DNA from: Hyphomonadaceae bacterium
GTDB taxonomy: Bacteria > Pseudomonadota > Alphaproteobacteria > Caulobacterales > Aquidulcibacteraceae
Length of the DNA stretch: 64,000 bases
Direction: 5' to 3'
Assembly (NCBI GenBank): GCA_016791365.1
Contig: JAEUMT010000008.1
Coordinates: forward strand, 59,455 to 123,454
Under the pieces are notes generated by a model. It was not told where the DNA came from. It searched no databases and saw nothing but the letters and a program-made list of their open reading frames with translations. Below, piece after piece: positions 17,118-27,161 of this stretch (position 1 is its first letter; every line of letters begins with the position of its first letter). Both the position numbers and the translations under genes were made by a program.

Positions 17118-19592
17118 TCAGAAACTCGTCCGGGTTGAGAACCGGAACTGTTCGCGTCGATCATAGTCCTCGTACTGGAGCGGCTGCGCGAAATCGAATT
17201 GCACCGGTCCAAACGGCGAGTCCCAGAAGATCGACACCCCCGCCGCCACTCTTAAGCTGGCGGAATCGTCAACAATGAGGCGGTTGTTGGAACCGTCTGT
17301 CAGGTTGATCGTCTGCCGGTTGGCGGAATCGAGGAAGCCCAGCGTCCCGAAGTCGACGAAGAGCGCGCTGCCGAGCGAGAAGCTCTCCGGCAATGGCAGC
17401 GGAACATCCAACTGCAGCGTGCCGATGCCATAGGCGTTGCCGCCGACCGCGTCACCGCGCTGCAGGACAACCCCGTTCTGATCGACAAGCAGCTGTCTGG
17501 GGCCGATACCGGCCACGTCGAAGCCACGGAACGAGGAGCCGCCCTTGAAGAAGCGGTCGTTGATCCGCACCGTGTCGCCGTTCCAGCCGGTGATGACACC
17601 AGCGCTGCCGCGGAACATCGCGCGGAAACCGTACGGCAGGCCGTAATAGACGCCGCCCTCGATCTCGGAGCGCAGGTAATTCACCTGGCCGCCGATGCCG
17701 GCGATGTCCTGGCTGAAATCGATGTTGAAACCACGGGTCGCGTTGACCGGCGAGTTGCGGCGATCCCAGTTTACCTGGAAGCCGAACACCGACGTGAGGA
17801 ACGTCCCCTCCTGGTCACAAAGCAGCGGACGCGAGGCGCCGTTCAGCGGATCGCATTGATCGATATCCGACGTGAGCGGGCTTCCATCGTGATCGATGAA
17901 GATGTCCGCGATCGTCGTGTCGTCCTGGATCAGCGAATACGTCAGGCCCAGGTTTGTGCGCTCCCCGATCCGGAAGCCGGTGCGCAGACCGATACCTGTC
18001 GATTGGTTCTCGAACGAAGATTGGTCCAGGAAGTCGGTGCGGAGCGAGTAGATATCGAAACCGGCCGAGATTTCGCGGCCCATGAAGCGCGGTTCGGTGA
18101 AGCGAAGGTCCAATTGTTGGCGCTGTGCGCTCGAGGAAGCGCGCAGGCGCAGGAACTGACCGCGGCCCCGCAGGTTGCGCTCGGTGACCGACACGTCGAA
18201 GAGCACGCTCTCGGTCGATGAGTAACCCGCGGCAAACGCGAATTCGCCTGTCGACTGTTCTTCAACCGTCACGGTGACGACTGAGCGGTCAGGTTGCGAT
18301 CCGTCTGCGTCTTCCACCTTAACGTCGGTGAAAAAGCCAAGGCCCTGGATCTGCTGACGCGAGCGATCAAGCAGCACGCGATTGAACGCGTCGCCTTCGG
18401 TCACGCGCATTTCGCGCCGGATCACCCGATCGATGGTGCGCGTATTGCCGACGATATCGATGCGCTCGATGAAGGTGCGCGGACCTTCATCTACTTCGAA
18501 CGTGATGTTCACTTTGCGGTTTTCACGATCGCGCTCAACGACAGGCGTGATCTGAACGTTGGCGTAGCCGACAGAGCCGGCGACGTACGTCATCGCGTCG
18601 ATTGCATCTTCGATCTGATCGCCGCGGAATACCGCGCCTGTGCGAATGGGGTTCGCGGCGCGCAGCATGCTCTCGGGAAGGCGATTGAGCTCGGTTTGAA
18701 TGCGGATTTCGCCGAACTCGTACCGGACGCCCTCGTCCACCGTGAAGGTGATGAAGAAGTTGCGCTGATCCGGCGTCAGCTCGGCGACGGCGGACACGAC
18801 GCGGAAATCGGCAAAACCACGGTTGTTGTAGTACTGGCGCAGCTGTTCGCGATCATACTCGAGGCGATCGGGATCGTAATTGTCGTTGCTGCTGAAAAAA
18901 TTCCACCAGCTCGACTCCGCTGTCACGATCGCGTCACGCAGGCGCCGATCGGAGAATTCTTCGTTGCCGATGAAGTTGATGTCGCTAACGCCGGTGACCG
19001 GACCTTCATCGACTTCAAAAATGAGGTCCACGCGGTTCTGATCGAGTTCGCGCACTTGCGGCGTCACTTGCGCGGCGAAACGGCCGTTGCGGCGATACAC
19101 GTCGAGAATGCGCTGCACGTCTGATTGCGCGCGCGCCGACGTGAACACGGAACGCGGACGGGCCTGCACTTCGTCTTCGAGGTCTTCCTCGTCGAGCGTG
19201 CGCATGCCTTCGAAGATCACGCGGTTGATAATCGGGTTCTCGTTGACCGTGACGACGAGGTCGGTGCCGCGCTGTTCGATCTGCACGTCCGAAAAGAGGC
19301 CCGTCGCGAAGAGCGTCTTGATCGACATGTCGATGCGTTCGGGATCGAACGTGTCGCCCGGACCAACCTGCAGGTACGACGCGATCGTCGCCGGCTCGAT
19401 CCGTTGATTGCCTTCAACCAAAACGCGTCGGATGGCGGCGCCGGATGGCTGTGCCTGAGGCGTTGTCGGTGAAGCTCGATTTTCTTGCGCATAGGCGTCC
19501 GTGCTGGCCGCCAAAAGCGCTCCCGCTCCCGCGCTAACGGTGGCGACGCAACCAAGCGCGCCGAGCGCTACATCCCGCAGTACCCGCTTCAT
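17118..19592 (-). CDS. bamA: Outer-membrane protein assembly factor BamA
   Basis: Central Omp85 pore that folds beta-barrel proteins into the outer membrane. The 824-residue protein has a signal peptide (cleavage near AYAQ, ~36), five POTRA domains (about 50-440, e.g. IRRVLVEGNQRIEPATI and ITFEVDEGPRTFIERIDI) and a C-terminal 16-strand barrel. The barrel contains the VRGF-like motif SSFRGFDVAGIGPR and ends with an aromatic terminal residue (RFSTRTSF), as expected. It stands between rseP and ompH, the usual order. Confidence 0.97.
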   Translation of the reverse strand: MKRVLRDVALGALGCVATVSAGAGALLAASTDAYAQENRASPTTPQAQPSGAAIRRVLVEGNQRIEPATIASYLQVGPGDTFDPERIDMSIKTLFATGLFSDVQIEQRGTDLVVTVNENPIINRVIFEGMRTLDEEDLEDEVQARPRSVFTSARAQSDVQRILDVYRRNGRFAAQVTPQVRELDQNRVDLIFEVDEGPVTGVSDINFIGNEEFSDRRLRDAIVTAESSWWNFFSSNDNYDPDRLEYDREQLRQYYNNRGFADFRVVSAVAELTPDQRNFFITFTVDEGVRYEFGEIRIQTELNRLPESMLRAANPIRTGAVFRGDQIEDAIDAMTYVAGSVGYANVQITPVVERDRENRKVNITFEVDEGPRTFIERIDIVGNTRTIDRVIRREMRVTEGDAFNRVLLDRSRQQIQGLGFFTDVKVEDADGSQPDRSVVTVTVEEQSTGEFAFAAGYSSTESVLFDVSVTERNLRGRGQFLRLRASSSAQRQQLDLRFTEPRFMGREISAGFDIYSLRTDFLDQSSFENQSTGIGLRTGFRIGERTNLGLTYSLIQDDTTIADIFIDHDGSPLTSDIDQCDPLNGASRPLLCDQEGTFLTSVFGFQVNWDRRNSPVNATRGFNIDFSQDIAGIGGQVNYLRSEIEGGVYYGLPYGFRAMFRGSAGVITGWNGDTVRINDRFFKGGSSFRGFDVAGIGPRQLLVDQNGVVLQRGDAVGGNAYGIGTLQLDVPLPLPESFSLGSALFVDFGTLGFLDSANRQTINLTDGSNNRLIVDDSASLRVAAGVSIFWDSPFGPVQFDFAQPLQYEDYDRREQFRFSTRTSF

Positions 19593-19674
19593 TAAGCCCT
19601 CGACGCTCCGACGCTCCCCAGCGTCTTGGTTTTTAGAACCCTATCCTGCCCAGAAAGACAAGGACGAGGCGCTG

Positions 19675-20835
19675 TTACTGCGCTCCCGGAAAGAGTCTCG
19701 TAATGTCATTCCAGGTCGCGAATAGAAAAAGACTCGCCATCACGGCGAATCCGGCCCGATACGCCCATTCCTGAGCGGCCGGCGGCAACGGCTTGCCCCC
19801 GCGCGCACCCTCGATCGCATAGAACAGCAGGTGCCCCCCATCCAGGATCGGAATCGGCAGCAGATTCACGATGCCGACAGCTACGGACAGCACTGCGGCC
19901 AAATTGAGTAGCGAGAGCGCCAGTATCCCCAGGCGACCCACCCAATCGCCGTCGTCCGGGCCGCTCAGCGCCGACGTCGCGACCTGGCCCGAGACATTGA
20001 TGATGCCCAGTGGTCCGGCAATCTGGTTGCCGGATTCACGCCCCGTGAAAACGCCGACAATGTACGAGCCGGTTTGCGCGATGATCTGCCAGGTGTTGTT
20101 GGCGCCCTCGGCGATCGCCGCAAACGGATTGATAGGCTCGCGATTTTCGACCGACGAATTGTGGCCGACGCCGATCGATCCCGCTTGCGGGTTCGCTTCG
20201 CTCGGACGCGGCGTAAGCTGCATCGAGACTTCTTGCCCGCCGCGCAGCGCCACGATGTCGAGCGGCCGGTTGGGAGACAGCGAGACAATGCGCTGGAGGT
20301 CGCGGAATTCGTCAATCGCTTCGCCATTGATGGATTGCACGATGTCGCCGGCCCGCAAACCCGCCATTGCTGCCGGAGAATCCGGCACAACGCTGTCGAT
20401 GCTGGCGATGTCGCGCCCAAGCACGAACGCCAGCACGGCAAAGGCGGCGATCGAGAAAATGAAATTGGTAATCGGCCCGGCCGCGACGACGAGCGAACGC
20501 GTCACCACCGGCTGTGCGTGAAACAGACCCTTTGCACGCGCCTCGGCCAAGGCAGCCGGATCTTCGATCTTCTCGCGCGGCGCCGTCGACATCGCATCCG
20601 CGTCGTCGGCGAACTTTACATACCCGCCAAGTGGCAGCGCGCCGATCTTCCACTGCACGCCGTGCTTGTCGCGCCAGCCAATCAGCGTCTTGCCGAACCC
20701 GATCGAGAACGTGTCGATCGCGACCCCGCGCCAGCGGGCGACTTGGAAATGGCCGAACTCGTGCACGAACACCACCACGCTCAGCACGAGGACAAACGAG
20801 CCGGCGTAGATCAGGATATTCTGCAGTACGTCCAT
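19675..20835 (-). CDS. rseP: Site-2 zinc metalloprotease, RseP family
   Basis: Intramembrane protease that cuts transmembrane segments, for example of anti-sigma factors and signal-peptide remnants. The 386-residue protein has the active-site HEFGH at 25-29 in the first transmembrane helix and one PDZ domain (SPAAMAGLRAGDIVQSINGEAI). The second zinc-ligand motif is in a C-terminal helix (LLPIPILDGGHLLFYAIE). E. coli RseP has two PDZ domains; only one is obvious here, which is common in alphaproteobacteria. GGAAGG precedes the ATG. Confidence 0.95.
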   Translation of the reverse strand: MDVLQNILIYAGSFVLVLSVVVFVHEFGHFQVARWRGVAIDTFSIGFGKTLIGWRDKHGVQWKIGALPLGGYVKFADDADAMSTAPREKIEDPAALAEARAKGLFHAQPVVTRSLVVAAGPITNFIFSIAAFAVLAFVLGRDIASIDSVVPDSPAAMAGLRAGDIVQSINGEAIDEFRDLQRIVSLSPNRPLDIVALRGGQEVSMQLTPRPSEANPQAGSIGVGHNSSVENREPINPFAAIAEGANNTWQIIAQTGSYIVGVFTGRESGNQIAGPLGIINVSGQVATSALSGPDDGDWVGRLGILALSLLNLAAVLSVAVGIVNLLPIPILDGGHLLFYAIEGARGGKPLPPAAQEWAYRAGFAVMASLFLFATWNDITRLFPGAQ

Positions 20836-20883
20836 TCGTCCGCTTTCCTTCCCGCCGGCATTTTTATGAGGCGCAATCAGCCT

Positions 20884-22071
20884 TTAGGCTGCCGCCGGGT
20901 TTCCCGCAATAAGACGCGCCGCACGTCGCGCAGCCTGATCCACCGCCCTCACCTCATCGAAGGATGACGGCATTTTTGCGAGAAGCCCAGCCTCGGCCCC
21001 GTCCAGGTGTGAGAGAGCCGCTTCCACTGTGCTCGAAATGTCGAGGAAGCGAATCCGGCCGTCCAAAAACGCTTCGACTGCGATTTCATTGGCTGCTGAC
21101 AAGGCCGTCGTAGTGGCGGCGCCGCGATCGAGCGCCGCGCGCGCCAGCCGAAGCGCCGGGAAGCGCTGAACGTCGGGCGCCTCGAAGGTCAGCTGCGCCA
21201 GTTTGGCGAGGTCCAGGCGTGCAGTGGATACCGGCGCGCGGTCCGGCCAGGTGAGCGCATAAGCGATCGGGATGCGCATATCCGGCGTCCCGAGTTGCGC
21301 CAGAACCGAGCCGTCGACGTAATGCACCAGACTATGGATCGTGCTTTGCGGATGCACGATCACGTCGATCGAATTTGATGGAAAACCAAAGAGATAGGAG
21401 GCCTCAATCAGCTCCAGGCCCTTGTTCATGAGGGTGGCGCTATCGACCGAGATCTTCCGCCCCATGCTCCACATGGGATGCGCGCAGGCCTGGGCCGGTG
21501 TGGCGGCGGCCATTTGCTCGATCGTCCATGTACGGAACGGACCGCCCGACGCCGTCAGCGTCAGCCGCTCTACCCGCTCGGGATGGGTCAGGACCTGAAA
21601 GATCGCGTTGTGCTCGGAATCCACGGGCAGCAGCGTCGCGCCGTGAGCCTTGGCCGCCTCAATGAACAAAGGCCCCGCGCAGACCAGGCATTCCTTGTTC
21701 GCCAGCGCCACGTGAGCCCCACGGCGCACCGCGGCCATGGTCGGTTCAAGGCCCGCCGCGCCAACAATCGCCGACATCACCCAATCCGCCGGACGGGCGC
21801 CCGCCTCATTCAGAGCGGATGGCCCGGCGCCCACCTCAACCCCCAAGCCGGCGAGCGCTTCCCGCGCGGTGCTCAGAAGCTGTGAATTGGCGATCGCGGC
21901 GAACTTCGGCCTCAGCCTCCGGCAGGCGTCAACGAGAACATCGATGCGGCTGGCGGCAGTCACCGCCTCGACGGGTAATTCACGTCCTTGGCCGCGCAAT
22001 TCTTCGATCACCTGGATGGTCGATTGGCCGACCGAACCAGTGACGCCAAGAATAGAGACAGACCGGCTCAC
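20884..22071 (-). CDS. dxr: 1-deoxy-D-xylulose 5-phosphate reductoisomerase
   Basis: Converts DXP to methylerythritol phosphate in the non-mevalonate isoprenoid pathway, feeding UppS encoded upstream. The 395-residue protein has the NADPH motif GVTGSVGQST near the N-terminus, the metal/substrate motif PVDSEHNAIFQ, the flexible-loop region SASGGPFRT, and MSMGRKISVDSATLMNKGLE-like residues (here PMWSMGRKIS). Its ATG overlaps the cdsA stop by four bases. Confidence 0.97.
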   Translation of the reverse strand: MSRSVSILGVTGSVGQSTIQVIEELRGQGRELPVEAVTAASRIDVLVDACRRLRPKFAAIANSQLLSTAREALAGLGVEVGAGPSALNEAGARPADWVMSAIVGAAGLEPTMAAVRRGAHVALANKECLVCAGPLFIEAAKAHGATLLPVDSEHNAIFQVLTHPERVERLTLTASGGPFRTWTIEQMAAATPAQACAHPMWSMGRKISVDSATLMNKGLELIEASYLFGFPSNSIDVIVHPQSTIHSLVHYVDGSVLAQLGTPDMRIPIAYALTWPDRAPVSTARLDLAKLAQLTFEAPDVQRFPALRLARAALDRGAATTTALSAANEIAVEAFLDGRIRFLDISSTVEAALSHLDGAEAGLLAKMPSSFDEVRAVDQAARRAARLIAGNPAAA

Positions 22072-22946
22072 AGACCTTGCCCAAACAACAGCGCCGTCGC
22101 GCCGGGACCAAACGCCAGCGCGGCGCCCACAAGCAGTGTGGCGGCCATCAAGCTATCAATGCGGTCAAGCACGCCGCCATGGCCCGGTATCAAGCCACTC
22201 GCGTCCTTCACGCCGAAACGCCGCTTCAAGAAAGATTCGAACAGGTCACCCATCAATCCAGTGAATGCCACCAAAGCCCCGATCAGCAACCAGGGAACCA
22301 GCAGCGTGCGATCAGTCTGGAACAGAACGCCGCACCCGTACCCTGCCGCGGCGCCCGCCAACGTTCCGGCGATAATCCCGGCCCATGTCTTGTTCGGCGA
22401 GAGTCCCACAGCGATTTTCGGCCCGCCAATCAGCTTGCCGCCAAAATACGCGAAAATGTCCGTCGCCCATATGATCGCAAACAGCGCGAGGATCGTCTCA
22501 AGCCCCTCGGGAGCGCGATCGCGCAGCCACAGGAAAAGTGCGCACGGCAGTCCAATGTAGATGGCGCCGCCGGCGGTCTCGATGAAGCCGATGACCGTGC
22601 GTCGGCGAATTGCAGCTGACGCCAGCGCGCACGCAGCAAGCCAAGCGACGCCGAGCCAAAGGTACTGCCAGCTTGAAAACATCACCGCGCCAAGCGCGCC
22701 GGCGAGTGAGAACATGAAGGCCGGCGTCTGCGCCTCCGGCTCGCTCATCCGCGCCCACTCATAGCACATGGCGACAACAGCCGCCCCGCACGCCGCCGCG
22801 AGCCACGGCCCGCCGGCAAAAGCGGCTGAAACCCCAAGCACGGCCAGAACAAGACCCGACACAATGCGCGCGCCAAGGTCGGACCAGTCGCCGCGCTTTG
22901 GCGCTGCTTTTGCGGTGTCAAGCGGAGCCAGGCGCTGCTCCCCCAT
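22068..22946 (-). CDS. cdsA: Phosphatidate cytidylyltransferase
   Basis: Makes CDP-diacylglycerol, the precursor of all membrane phospholipids, at the inner membrane. The 292-residue protein has about seven to eight transmembrane segments and ends with the family signature around KDASGLIPGHGGVLDRIDSL. The start at ATG 22946 overlaps the end of uppS by 29 bases; a GGAGG lies upstream at a long spacing, so a slightly later start is possible. Confidence 0.95.
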   Translation of the reverse strand: MGEQRLAPLDTAKAAPKRGDWSDLGARIVSGLVLAVLGVSAAFAGGPWLAAACGAAVVAMCYEWARMSEPEAQTPAFMFSLAGALGAVMFSSWQYLWLGVAWLAACALASAAIRRRTVIGFIETAGGAIYIGLPCALFLWLRDRAPEGLETILALFAIIWATDIFAYFGGKLIGGPKIAVGLSPNKTWAGIIAGTLAGAAAGYGCGVLFQTDRTLLVPWLLIGALVAFTGLMGDLFESFLKRRFGVKDASGLIPGHGGVLDRIDSLMAATLLVGAALAFGPGATALLFGQGL

Positions 22947-23661
22947 AGCGACGATCGCGCCTCCGATAGATGTCGATCGCTTGCATCAGCGCCTCTTTGC
23001 CGAAATCCGGCCAGAGCACGTCGAGGAAAACCAATTCGGCGTAGGCAGATTGCCAGAGCATGAAATTGGAGAGCCGGAATTCGCCCGACGTGCGGATCAG
23101 GAGATCAGCAGCCGGAAGTTGCTCGGTGTCGAGATAGGACTCGAACATCTTGTGATCGAGATCGACAGCTTGAACTTTGCCAGCCGCGACATCCTCGGCG
23201 AAGCGGCGCGCGGCGCGGACGATCTCGTCCTGACCACCGTAATTGAACGCGATCGTGAGATTGAGTTTTTCGTTGTGCTTGGTGCGTGTTTCGGCGTTTT
23301 CGATGATGCCGGCGATATCCCGCTGCAGCCCTTCACGCCCGCCAATGACCCGTATCCGCACCCCTTCGCGCACCAATTTGTCGAGATCGCGGGCCACATA
23401 GAGACGAAGCAGATCGAACAGCGCGTTTACTTCTTCGGCGGGGCGACGCCAGTTCTCGGTCGAGAACCCGAACACGGTTAGATACTCAACACCGAGATCG
23501 CCCGCGGCCTCTACCGTTCGACGCAGCGCCTCGACACCTTCCGCGTGCCCAAATGTGCGCGGGCGGTTGCGCTGACGCGCCCAGCGGCCATTCCCGTCCA
23601 TGATGATCGCGACATGGCGCGGCTGGGCCGCTGGCGCTTCGGTGGGCGATGGCTGAGCCAT
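22918..23661 (-). CDS. uppS: Undecaprenyl diphosphate synthase (cis-prenyltransferase)
   Basis: Elongates farnesyl diphosphate to the C55 lipid carrier for peptidoglycan and O-antigen. ATG 23661 gives a 247-residue protein with the signature HVAIIMDGNGRWARQR (catalytic Asp22), FGFSTENWRRP, and the C-terminal DLLIRTSGEFRLSNFMLWQSAYAE block. An in-frame extension to 23721 would be translated from the repeat hairpin between frr and uppS and is rejected. It is transcribed after frr. Confidence 0.97.
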   Translation of the reverse strand: MAQPSPTEAPAAQPRHVAIIMDGNGRWARQRNRPRTFGHAEGVEALRRTVEAAGDLGVEYLTVFGFSTENWRRPAEEVNALFDLLRLYVARDLDKLVREGVRIRVIGGREGLQRDIAGIIENAETRTKHNEKLNLTIAFNYGGQDEIVRAARRFAEDVAAGKVQAVDLDHKMFESYLDTEQLPAADLLIRTSGEFRLSNFMLWQSAYAELVFLDVLWPDFGKEALMQAIDIYRRRDRRYGGAAPGSA

Positions 23662-23663
23662 GG

Positions 23664-23739
23664 GGCAGTAGGCAGTAGGCAATAGGCAATAGGGGCGCCG
23701 GCAGACTTCACGACTGCCCATTGCCTACTGCCTACTGCC
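23664..23739. repeat. Heptad-repeat hairpin between frr and uppS
   Basis: The left arm is four tandem heptads, two GGCAGTA (23664-23677) then two GGCAATA (23678-23691). The right arm (23717-23739) is the inverted complement of the first 23 bases of the left arm with a single mismatch. The loop is about 30 bases. The element fills the whole gap between the uppS start codon and the frr stop codon, so a 23-bp stem would form in the transcript just after frr. It has no T-run. Whether it is mobile, attenuating or RNA-stabilising cannot be seen. Confidence 0.8.
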
Positions 23740-24306
23740 TCACACCTGCATAATCTCCTGTTCCTTCGAATGCAGCGTATCGTCGATCTTCTTGATGTGA
23801 TCGTCGGTAGCCTTTTGCACTTCGGCGCCGTGTTTCTTGTGCTCGTCTTCGCTGATGCCGTGCTCTTTCTCGAGCTTCTTTAGATGCTCCATCGCATCAC
23901 GACGGATGTTGCGGACGGCAATGCGCTGCTGCTCAGCGTACTTGCCGGCGATTTTCGCAAGTTCGGTGCGACGCTCGCCGGTAAGCGGCGGGATCGGAAT
24001 ACGAAGTGTCTGCCCATCGACGATCGGATTGAGACCAAGGTTCGCGCTGCGAATAGCCTTATCAACCGGACCGACGAGGGATTTGTCCCAGACGTTGACC
24101 GAGATCATCCGCGGCTCGGGAACGCTCACGCTCGCCACGGACGTCAGCGGCGATTCCGCGCCGTAGGCGTCGACCTTGATCGGATCGAGCAGCGACGGCG
24201 AGGCGCGGCCGGTGCGCAGACCGCTGAACTCGTGCTGGAGCGCGGTGATCGCGCCATCCATGCGCTTCTTGTAGTCGGCGAGATTGAAAGGCGGCGAGGC
24301 TGCCAT
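23740..24306 (-). CDS. frr: Ribosome recycling factor
   Basis: With EF-G, splits the post-termination ribosome. The 188-residue, three-helix bundle plus beta/alpha domain has the expected length. Landmarks are [53 protein letters not shown] and [19 protein letters not shown]. It lies 12 bases downstream of pyrH, in the conserved order rpsB-tsf-pyrH-frr. Confidence 0.97.
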   Translation of the reverse strand: MAASPPFNLADYKKRMDGAITALQHEFSGLRTGRASPSLLDPIKVDAYGAESPLTSVASVSVPEPRMISVNVWDKSLVGPVDKAIRSANLGLNPIVDGQTLRIPIPPLTGERRTELAKIAGKYAEQQRIAVRNIRRDAMEHLKKLEKEHGISEDEHKKHGAEVQKATDDHIKKIDDTLHSKEQEIMQV

Positions 24307-24318
24307 GACGTTTCGTTC

Positions 24319-25062
24319 CTAGTCAGTGATGGTGGTGCAAACGCCGCGCCCATGCAGAACATCTGCGAGGCTGCCGCGGGTGCCGATGGAGAAGACCACG
24401 ATCGGAATGCCGTTGTCGCGCATGAGGCTGACCGCCGAGGCGTCCATGACCTTAAGGTCGCGCGCGAGCACTTCGTGGTACGAAAGCTTGTCGTAGCGGG
24501 TCGCGGTTTTGTCCTTCTTGGGATCGGCGGTGTAAACGCCATCGACTTGCGTGCCTTTGAGCAGCGCATCGCAACCCATCTCGGCGGCGCGGAGCGCAGC
24601 GCCGGTGTCGGTCGTGAAGAACGGATTGCCGGTGCCGGCGGCGAAAATGACGATGCGCCCCTTCTCCATGTGGCGCATGGCGCGACGGCGTATGTACGGC
24701 TCGCAAACGGTGACCATCGGAATGGCCGAGAGCACGCGCGCCTGGCCGCCGAGGCTCTCGATCGCGTTTTGCATCGCAAGCGCGTTCATGACCGTCGCGA
24801 GCATCCCCATATAATCGGCGCTGGCCCGCTCCATGCCTTTCGCCGCGCCTTGGACGCCGCGGAAGATGTTGCCGCCGCCGATGACGAGGCAAAGCTCCGC
24901 GCCTGAGGCCGAAGCATCGAGCACCGCTTTGGCGATGTGTTCGCAGACGGCGGTGTCGATGCCGTATTGGCCATCGCCCATCAGCGCCTCACCCGAGATT
25001 TTGAGGAGGACGCGCTTGTAGCGCAGCCCGCTTGGGCTGGGTCGGGTTTCGGCAAGGCTCAT
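24319..25062 (-). CDS. pyrH: UMP kinase
   Basis: Phosphorylates UMP to UDP for nucleotide and UDP-sugar synthesis. ATG 25062 gives 247 residues beginning [29 protein letters not shown]. It shows the amino-acid-kinase GGGNIFRG motif, [14 protein letters not shown], and the [22 protein letters not shown] block. The longer frame to 25134 has no family similarity. A terminator separates it from tsf. Confidence 0.97.
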   Translation of the reverse strand: MSLAETRPSPSGLRYKRVLLKISGEALMGDGQYGIDTAVCEHIAKAVLDASASGAELCLVIGGGNIFRGVQGAAKGMERASADYMGMLATVMNALAMQNAIESLGGQARVLSAIPMVTVCEPYIRRRAMRHMEKGRIVIFAAGTGNPFFTTDTGAALRAAEMGCDALLKGTQVDGVYTADPKKDKTATRYDKLSYHEVLARDLKVMDASAVSLMRDNGIPIVVFSIGTRGSLADVLHGRGVCTTITD

Positions 25063-25122
25063 GAGGCAGAATCTATAGACTACCGGAGCCGGCAAAGTCA
25101 GCCCGCACTTCCAGGGAACTGC

Positions 25123-25161
25123 GCACAAAATCAAAGGGCGCGAGCCTCGCGGCCCGCGCCC
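25123..25161 (-). terminator. Rho-independent terminator after tsf
   Basis: On the minus strand, an 11-bp stem (25161-25151 with 25146-25136, one G-T pair) closed by a GCGA tetraloop is followed by TTTGATTTTG. It lies 23 bases after the tsf stop, so rpsB-tsf forms its own transcription unit and pyrH needs its own promoter in the remaining ~60 bases. Confidence 0.85.
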
Positions 25162-25184
25162 CCAAATTCAGCCTCCGGAGAGAG

Positions 25185-26126
25185 CTAGCTCTTGTTGCCG
25201 GACATTGCCGCCACTTCGGCAGCGAAATCATCCGCACGCTTCTCGACGCCTTCGCCCACGCTGAAACGAACGAAGCCCTTGATCGCGATCGGCGCGCCGA
25301 CGTCCTTCTCAGCGCCCTTAACGGCCGCTTCGACGGTCTCGTCGGGGTTCATGACGAAGGCCTGCTTGGTCAGCACCGATTCCTCGAAGAACTTCCGCAT
25401 GCGGCCTTCGAGCATCTTATCCAGCACTTGCTGCGGCTTACCCGTCGCCTTGGGATCTTCCTTGATCTGATCGAGCAGGACCGACTTCTCGCGCTCAACG
25501 CGATCCGCCGGGATATCCGCTTCGCTCAGCGCCAGAGGATTGGCCGAGGCAATGTGCATCGCGACCTTCTTGCCGAGGGCTTCGAGCTTTGCCTTGTCGC
25601 CCGCCGATTCCAACGCAACCAGAACCGCGATGCGGCCCAAATGATCGGCGCCGTCGACCTTGGAGTGGACGTAAGCGGCGACAACCCCGTTCTGCACGTT
25701 CAGCTTGGCCGAACGACGGAGCGTGATGTTCTCACCGATTGTCGCGATGAGGTTCGTCACCGCTTCCGAGACCTTCTGGCCCTCGTGCGTCGCGTTCAGC
25801 AACGCATCGTGGTCCTTGGACACCAGTGCGAGTTTGGCGAACGCGCCGGCCGCATTTTGGAAATCAGCGTTGCGCGCAACGAAGTCGGTCTCCGAATTGA
25901 GTTCGACAATCGTGCCTTCGGTCGCCGCCAACGCAATCGCGACGATGCCTTCGGCGGCGGCGCGATCAGCCTTCTTGGCGGCCTTCGACAGGCCCTTTGC
26001 GCGCAGCCAATCGATGGACGCTTCCAGGTCGCCGTTGTTCTCGGCGAGCGCCTTCTTGCAATCCATCATGCCAACGCCGGTTTTTTCGCGCAGGTCTTTG
26101 ACCAGCGCAGCGGTGATTTCCGCCAT
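25185..26126 (-). CDS. tsf: Translation elongation factor Ts
   Basis: Guanine-nucleotide exchange factor for EF-Tu. The 313-residue protein opens [27 protein letters not shown], the EF-Ts signature, and has the second signature [12 protein letters not shown]. It is cotranscribed with rpsB, 33 bases upstream, and ends at a strong terminator. Confidence 0.97.
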   Translation of the reverse strand: MAEITAALVKDLREKTGVGMMDCKKALAENNGDLEASIDWLRAKGLSKAAKKADRAAAEGIVAIALAATEGTIVELNSETDFVARNADFQNAAGAFAKLALVSKDHDALLNATHEGQKVSEAVTNLIATIGENITLRRSAKLNVQNGVVAAYVHSKVDGADHLGRIAVLVALESAGDKAKLEALGKKVAMHIASANPLALSEADIPADRVEREKSVLLDQIKEDPKATGKPQQVLDKMLEGRMRKFFEESVLTKQAFVMNPDETVEAAVKGAEKDVGAPIAIKGFVRFSVGEGVEKRADDFAAEVAAMSGNKS

Positions 26127-26159
26127 GTTCTGCTCCTCGAGACTTCTCTCGTCAGTTAC

Positions 26160-26972
26160 TTAGTAATTCGCGCCCGTTGGGCCATCGATCGGGCTTTCGA
26201 CCGGACCAGAAGGCGCACGTTCGCGCACAACCGCCTCAACCGGCGGACGTTCCGAAGCGCCAATATCCTTGCCGCCGCGAACCTGGTTTTCGGTCAGACC
26301 ATCGAGCACCGCGTCAGCGATCAGATCGCAATAGAGCTGGATCGCCCGCGCGGCGTCGTCGTTGCCCGGGATCGGATACGTGACCGCATCCGGATCGCAG
26401 TTCGAGTCAACGATCGCGACAACCGGAATGCCAAGCTTCTTGGCTTCCTGAATGGCGATCGCTTCCTTGTTGGTGTCGATCACGAACATCAGGTCCGGCA
26501 CGCCGCCCATCGAGGCGATGCCGCCGAGCGAACGGTCGAGCTTGTCGCGCTCACGCGTCAGATTCAGCACTTCCTTCTTGGTGAGGCCGACGCCGCCGCC
26601 GGAAATGATCTGATCGGTCTCGCGCAAACGCGCGATCGACTTCGAAACCGTTTGCCAATTGGTCAGCGTGCCGCCGAGCCAGCGTTGGTTGATATAGTAC
26701 TGAGCCGAACGCTGCGCGGCGGCTTTGATGTGATCGGCAGCTTGGCGCTTGGTGCCGACGAAGAGCACGCGGCCGCCGCCAGAGGCCACTTCGCGAACTT
26801 TCAGCAGCGCCTGGTGCAGCAACGGCACCGTCTGCGACAGATCAAGAATATGGATGTTGGCTTTTTCGCCGAAGATGTAGCGGTCCATCTTCGGATTCCA
26901 ACGGTGGGTCTGGTGACCAAAGTGCGCGCCAGCTTCCAAGAGCTGACGCATGCTGAATTCAGGCAGCGCCAT
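26160..26972 (-). CDS. rpsB: 30S ribosomal protein S2
   Basis: Small-subunit ribosomal protein. ATG 26972 gives [29 protein letters not shown], the universal start; the open frame to 27107 lacks homology. The 270-residue protein includes [24 protein letters not shown] and [12 protein letters not shown]. Its C-terminus after [11 protein letters not shown] carries a variable Gly/Pro/Glu-rich tail. It is the first gene of the long minus-strand block. Confidence 0.97.
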   Translation of the reverse strand: MALPEFSMRQLLEAGAHFGHQTHRWNPKMDRYIFGEKANIHILDLSQTVPLLHQALLKVREVASGGGRVLFVGTKRQAADHIKAAAQRSAQYYINQRWLGGTLTNWQTVSKSIARLRETDQIISGGGVGLTKKEVLNLTRERDKLDRSLGGIASMGGVPDLMFVIDTNKEAIAIQEAKKLGIPVVAIVDSNCDPDAVTYPIPGNDDAARAIQLYCDLIADAVLDGLTENQVRGGKDIGASERPPVEAVVRERAPSGPVESPIDGPTGANY

Positions 26973-27009
26973 GTATCGTTCCTTTTCCGGTTTGCCGCCG
27001 CTGGAGAAC

Positions 27010-27025
27010 CCGGGATTGCTCCCGG
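27010..27025 (-). other. Small hairpin in the rpsB leader
   Basis: Perfect 6-bp inverted repeat CCGGGA-TTGC-TCCCGG, 38 bases before the rpsB start. It may be part of an autoregulatory S2 leader, but the stem is short and the family of leaders cannot be identified by eye. Confidence 0.3.
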
Positions 27026-27161
27026 ACCGGATGGAGGAAACGGCCGCTTTCAGACCGATCCGCCGCTCCCGCGTGCGAAGTAAGGCGCGGATATAGGGGG
27101 CATCCACAGGCTTAGCAAGCCGGCGCCCTGCGACGGAGGCCGCCTGTCGCCGCAGGATTGA

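Noticed and set aside
19610..19625. GACGCT-CCCC-AGCGTC hairpin followed by TTGGTTTTT on the plus strand
   Set aside because: No plus-strand gene ends there, and in the minus direction it lies upstream of bamA without a T-run.
23664..23739. CRISPR-like tandem repeat
   Set aside because: Heptads without spacers, and the second arm is inverted; a hairpin, not an array.
25428..27083. 551-residue open frame opposite tsf and rpsB
   Set aside because: Runs through two ribosomal/translation genes and their gap; composition is that of a reverse frame.
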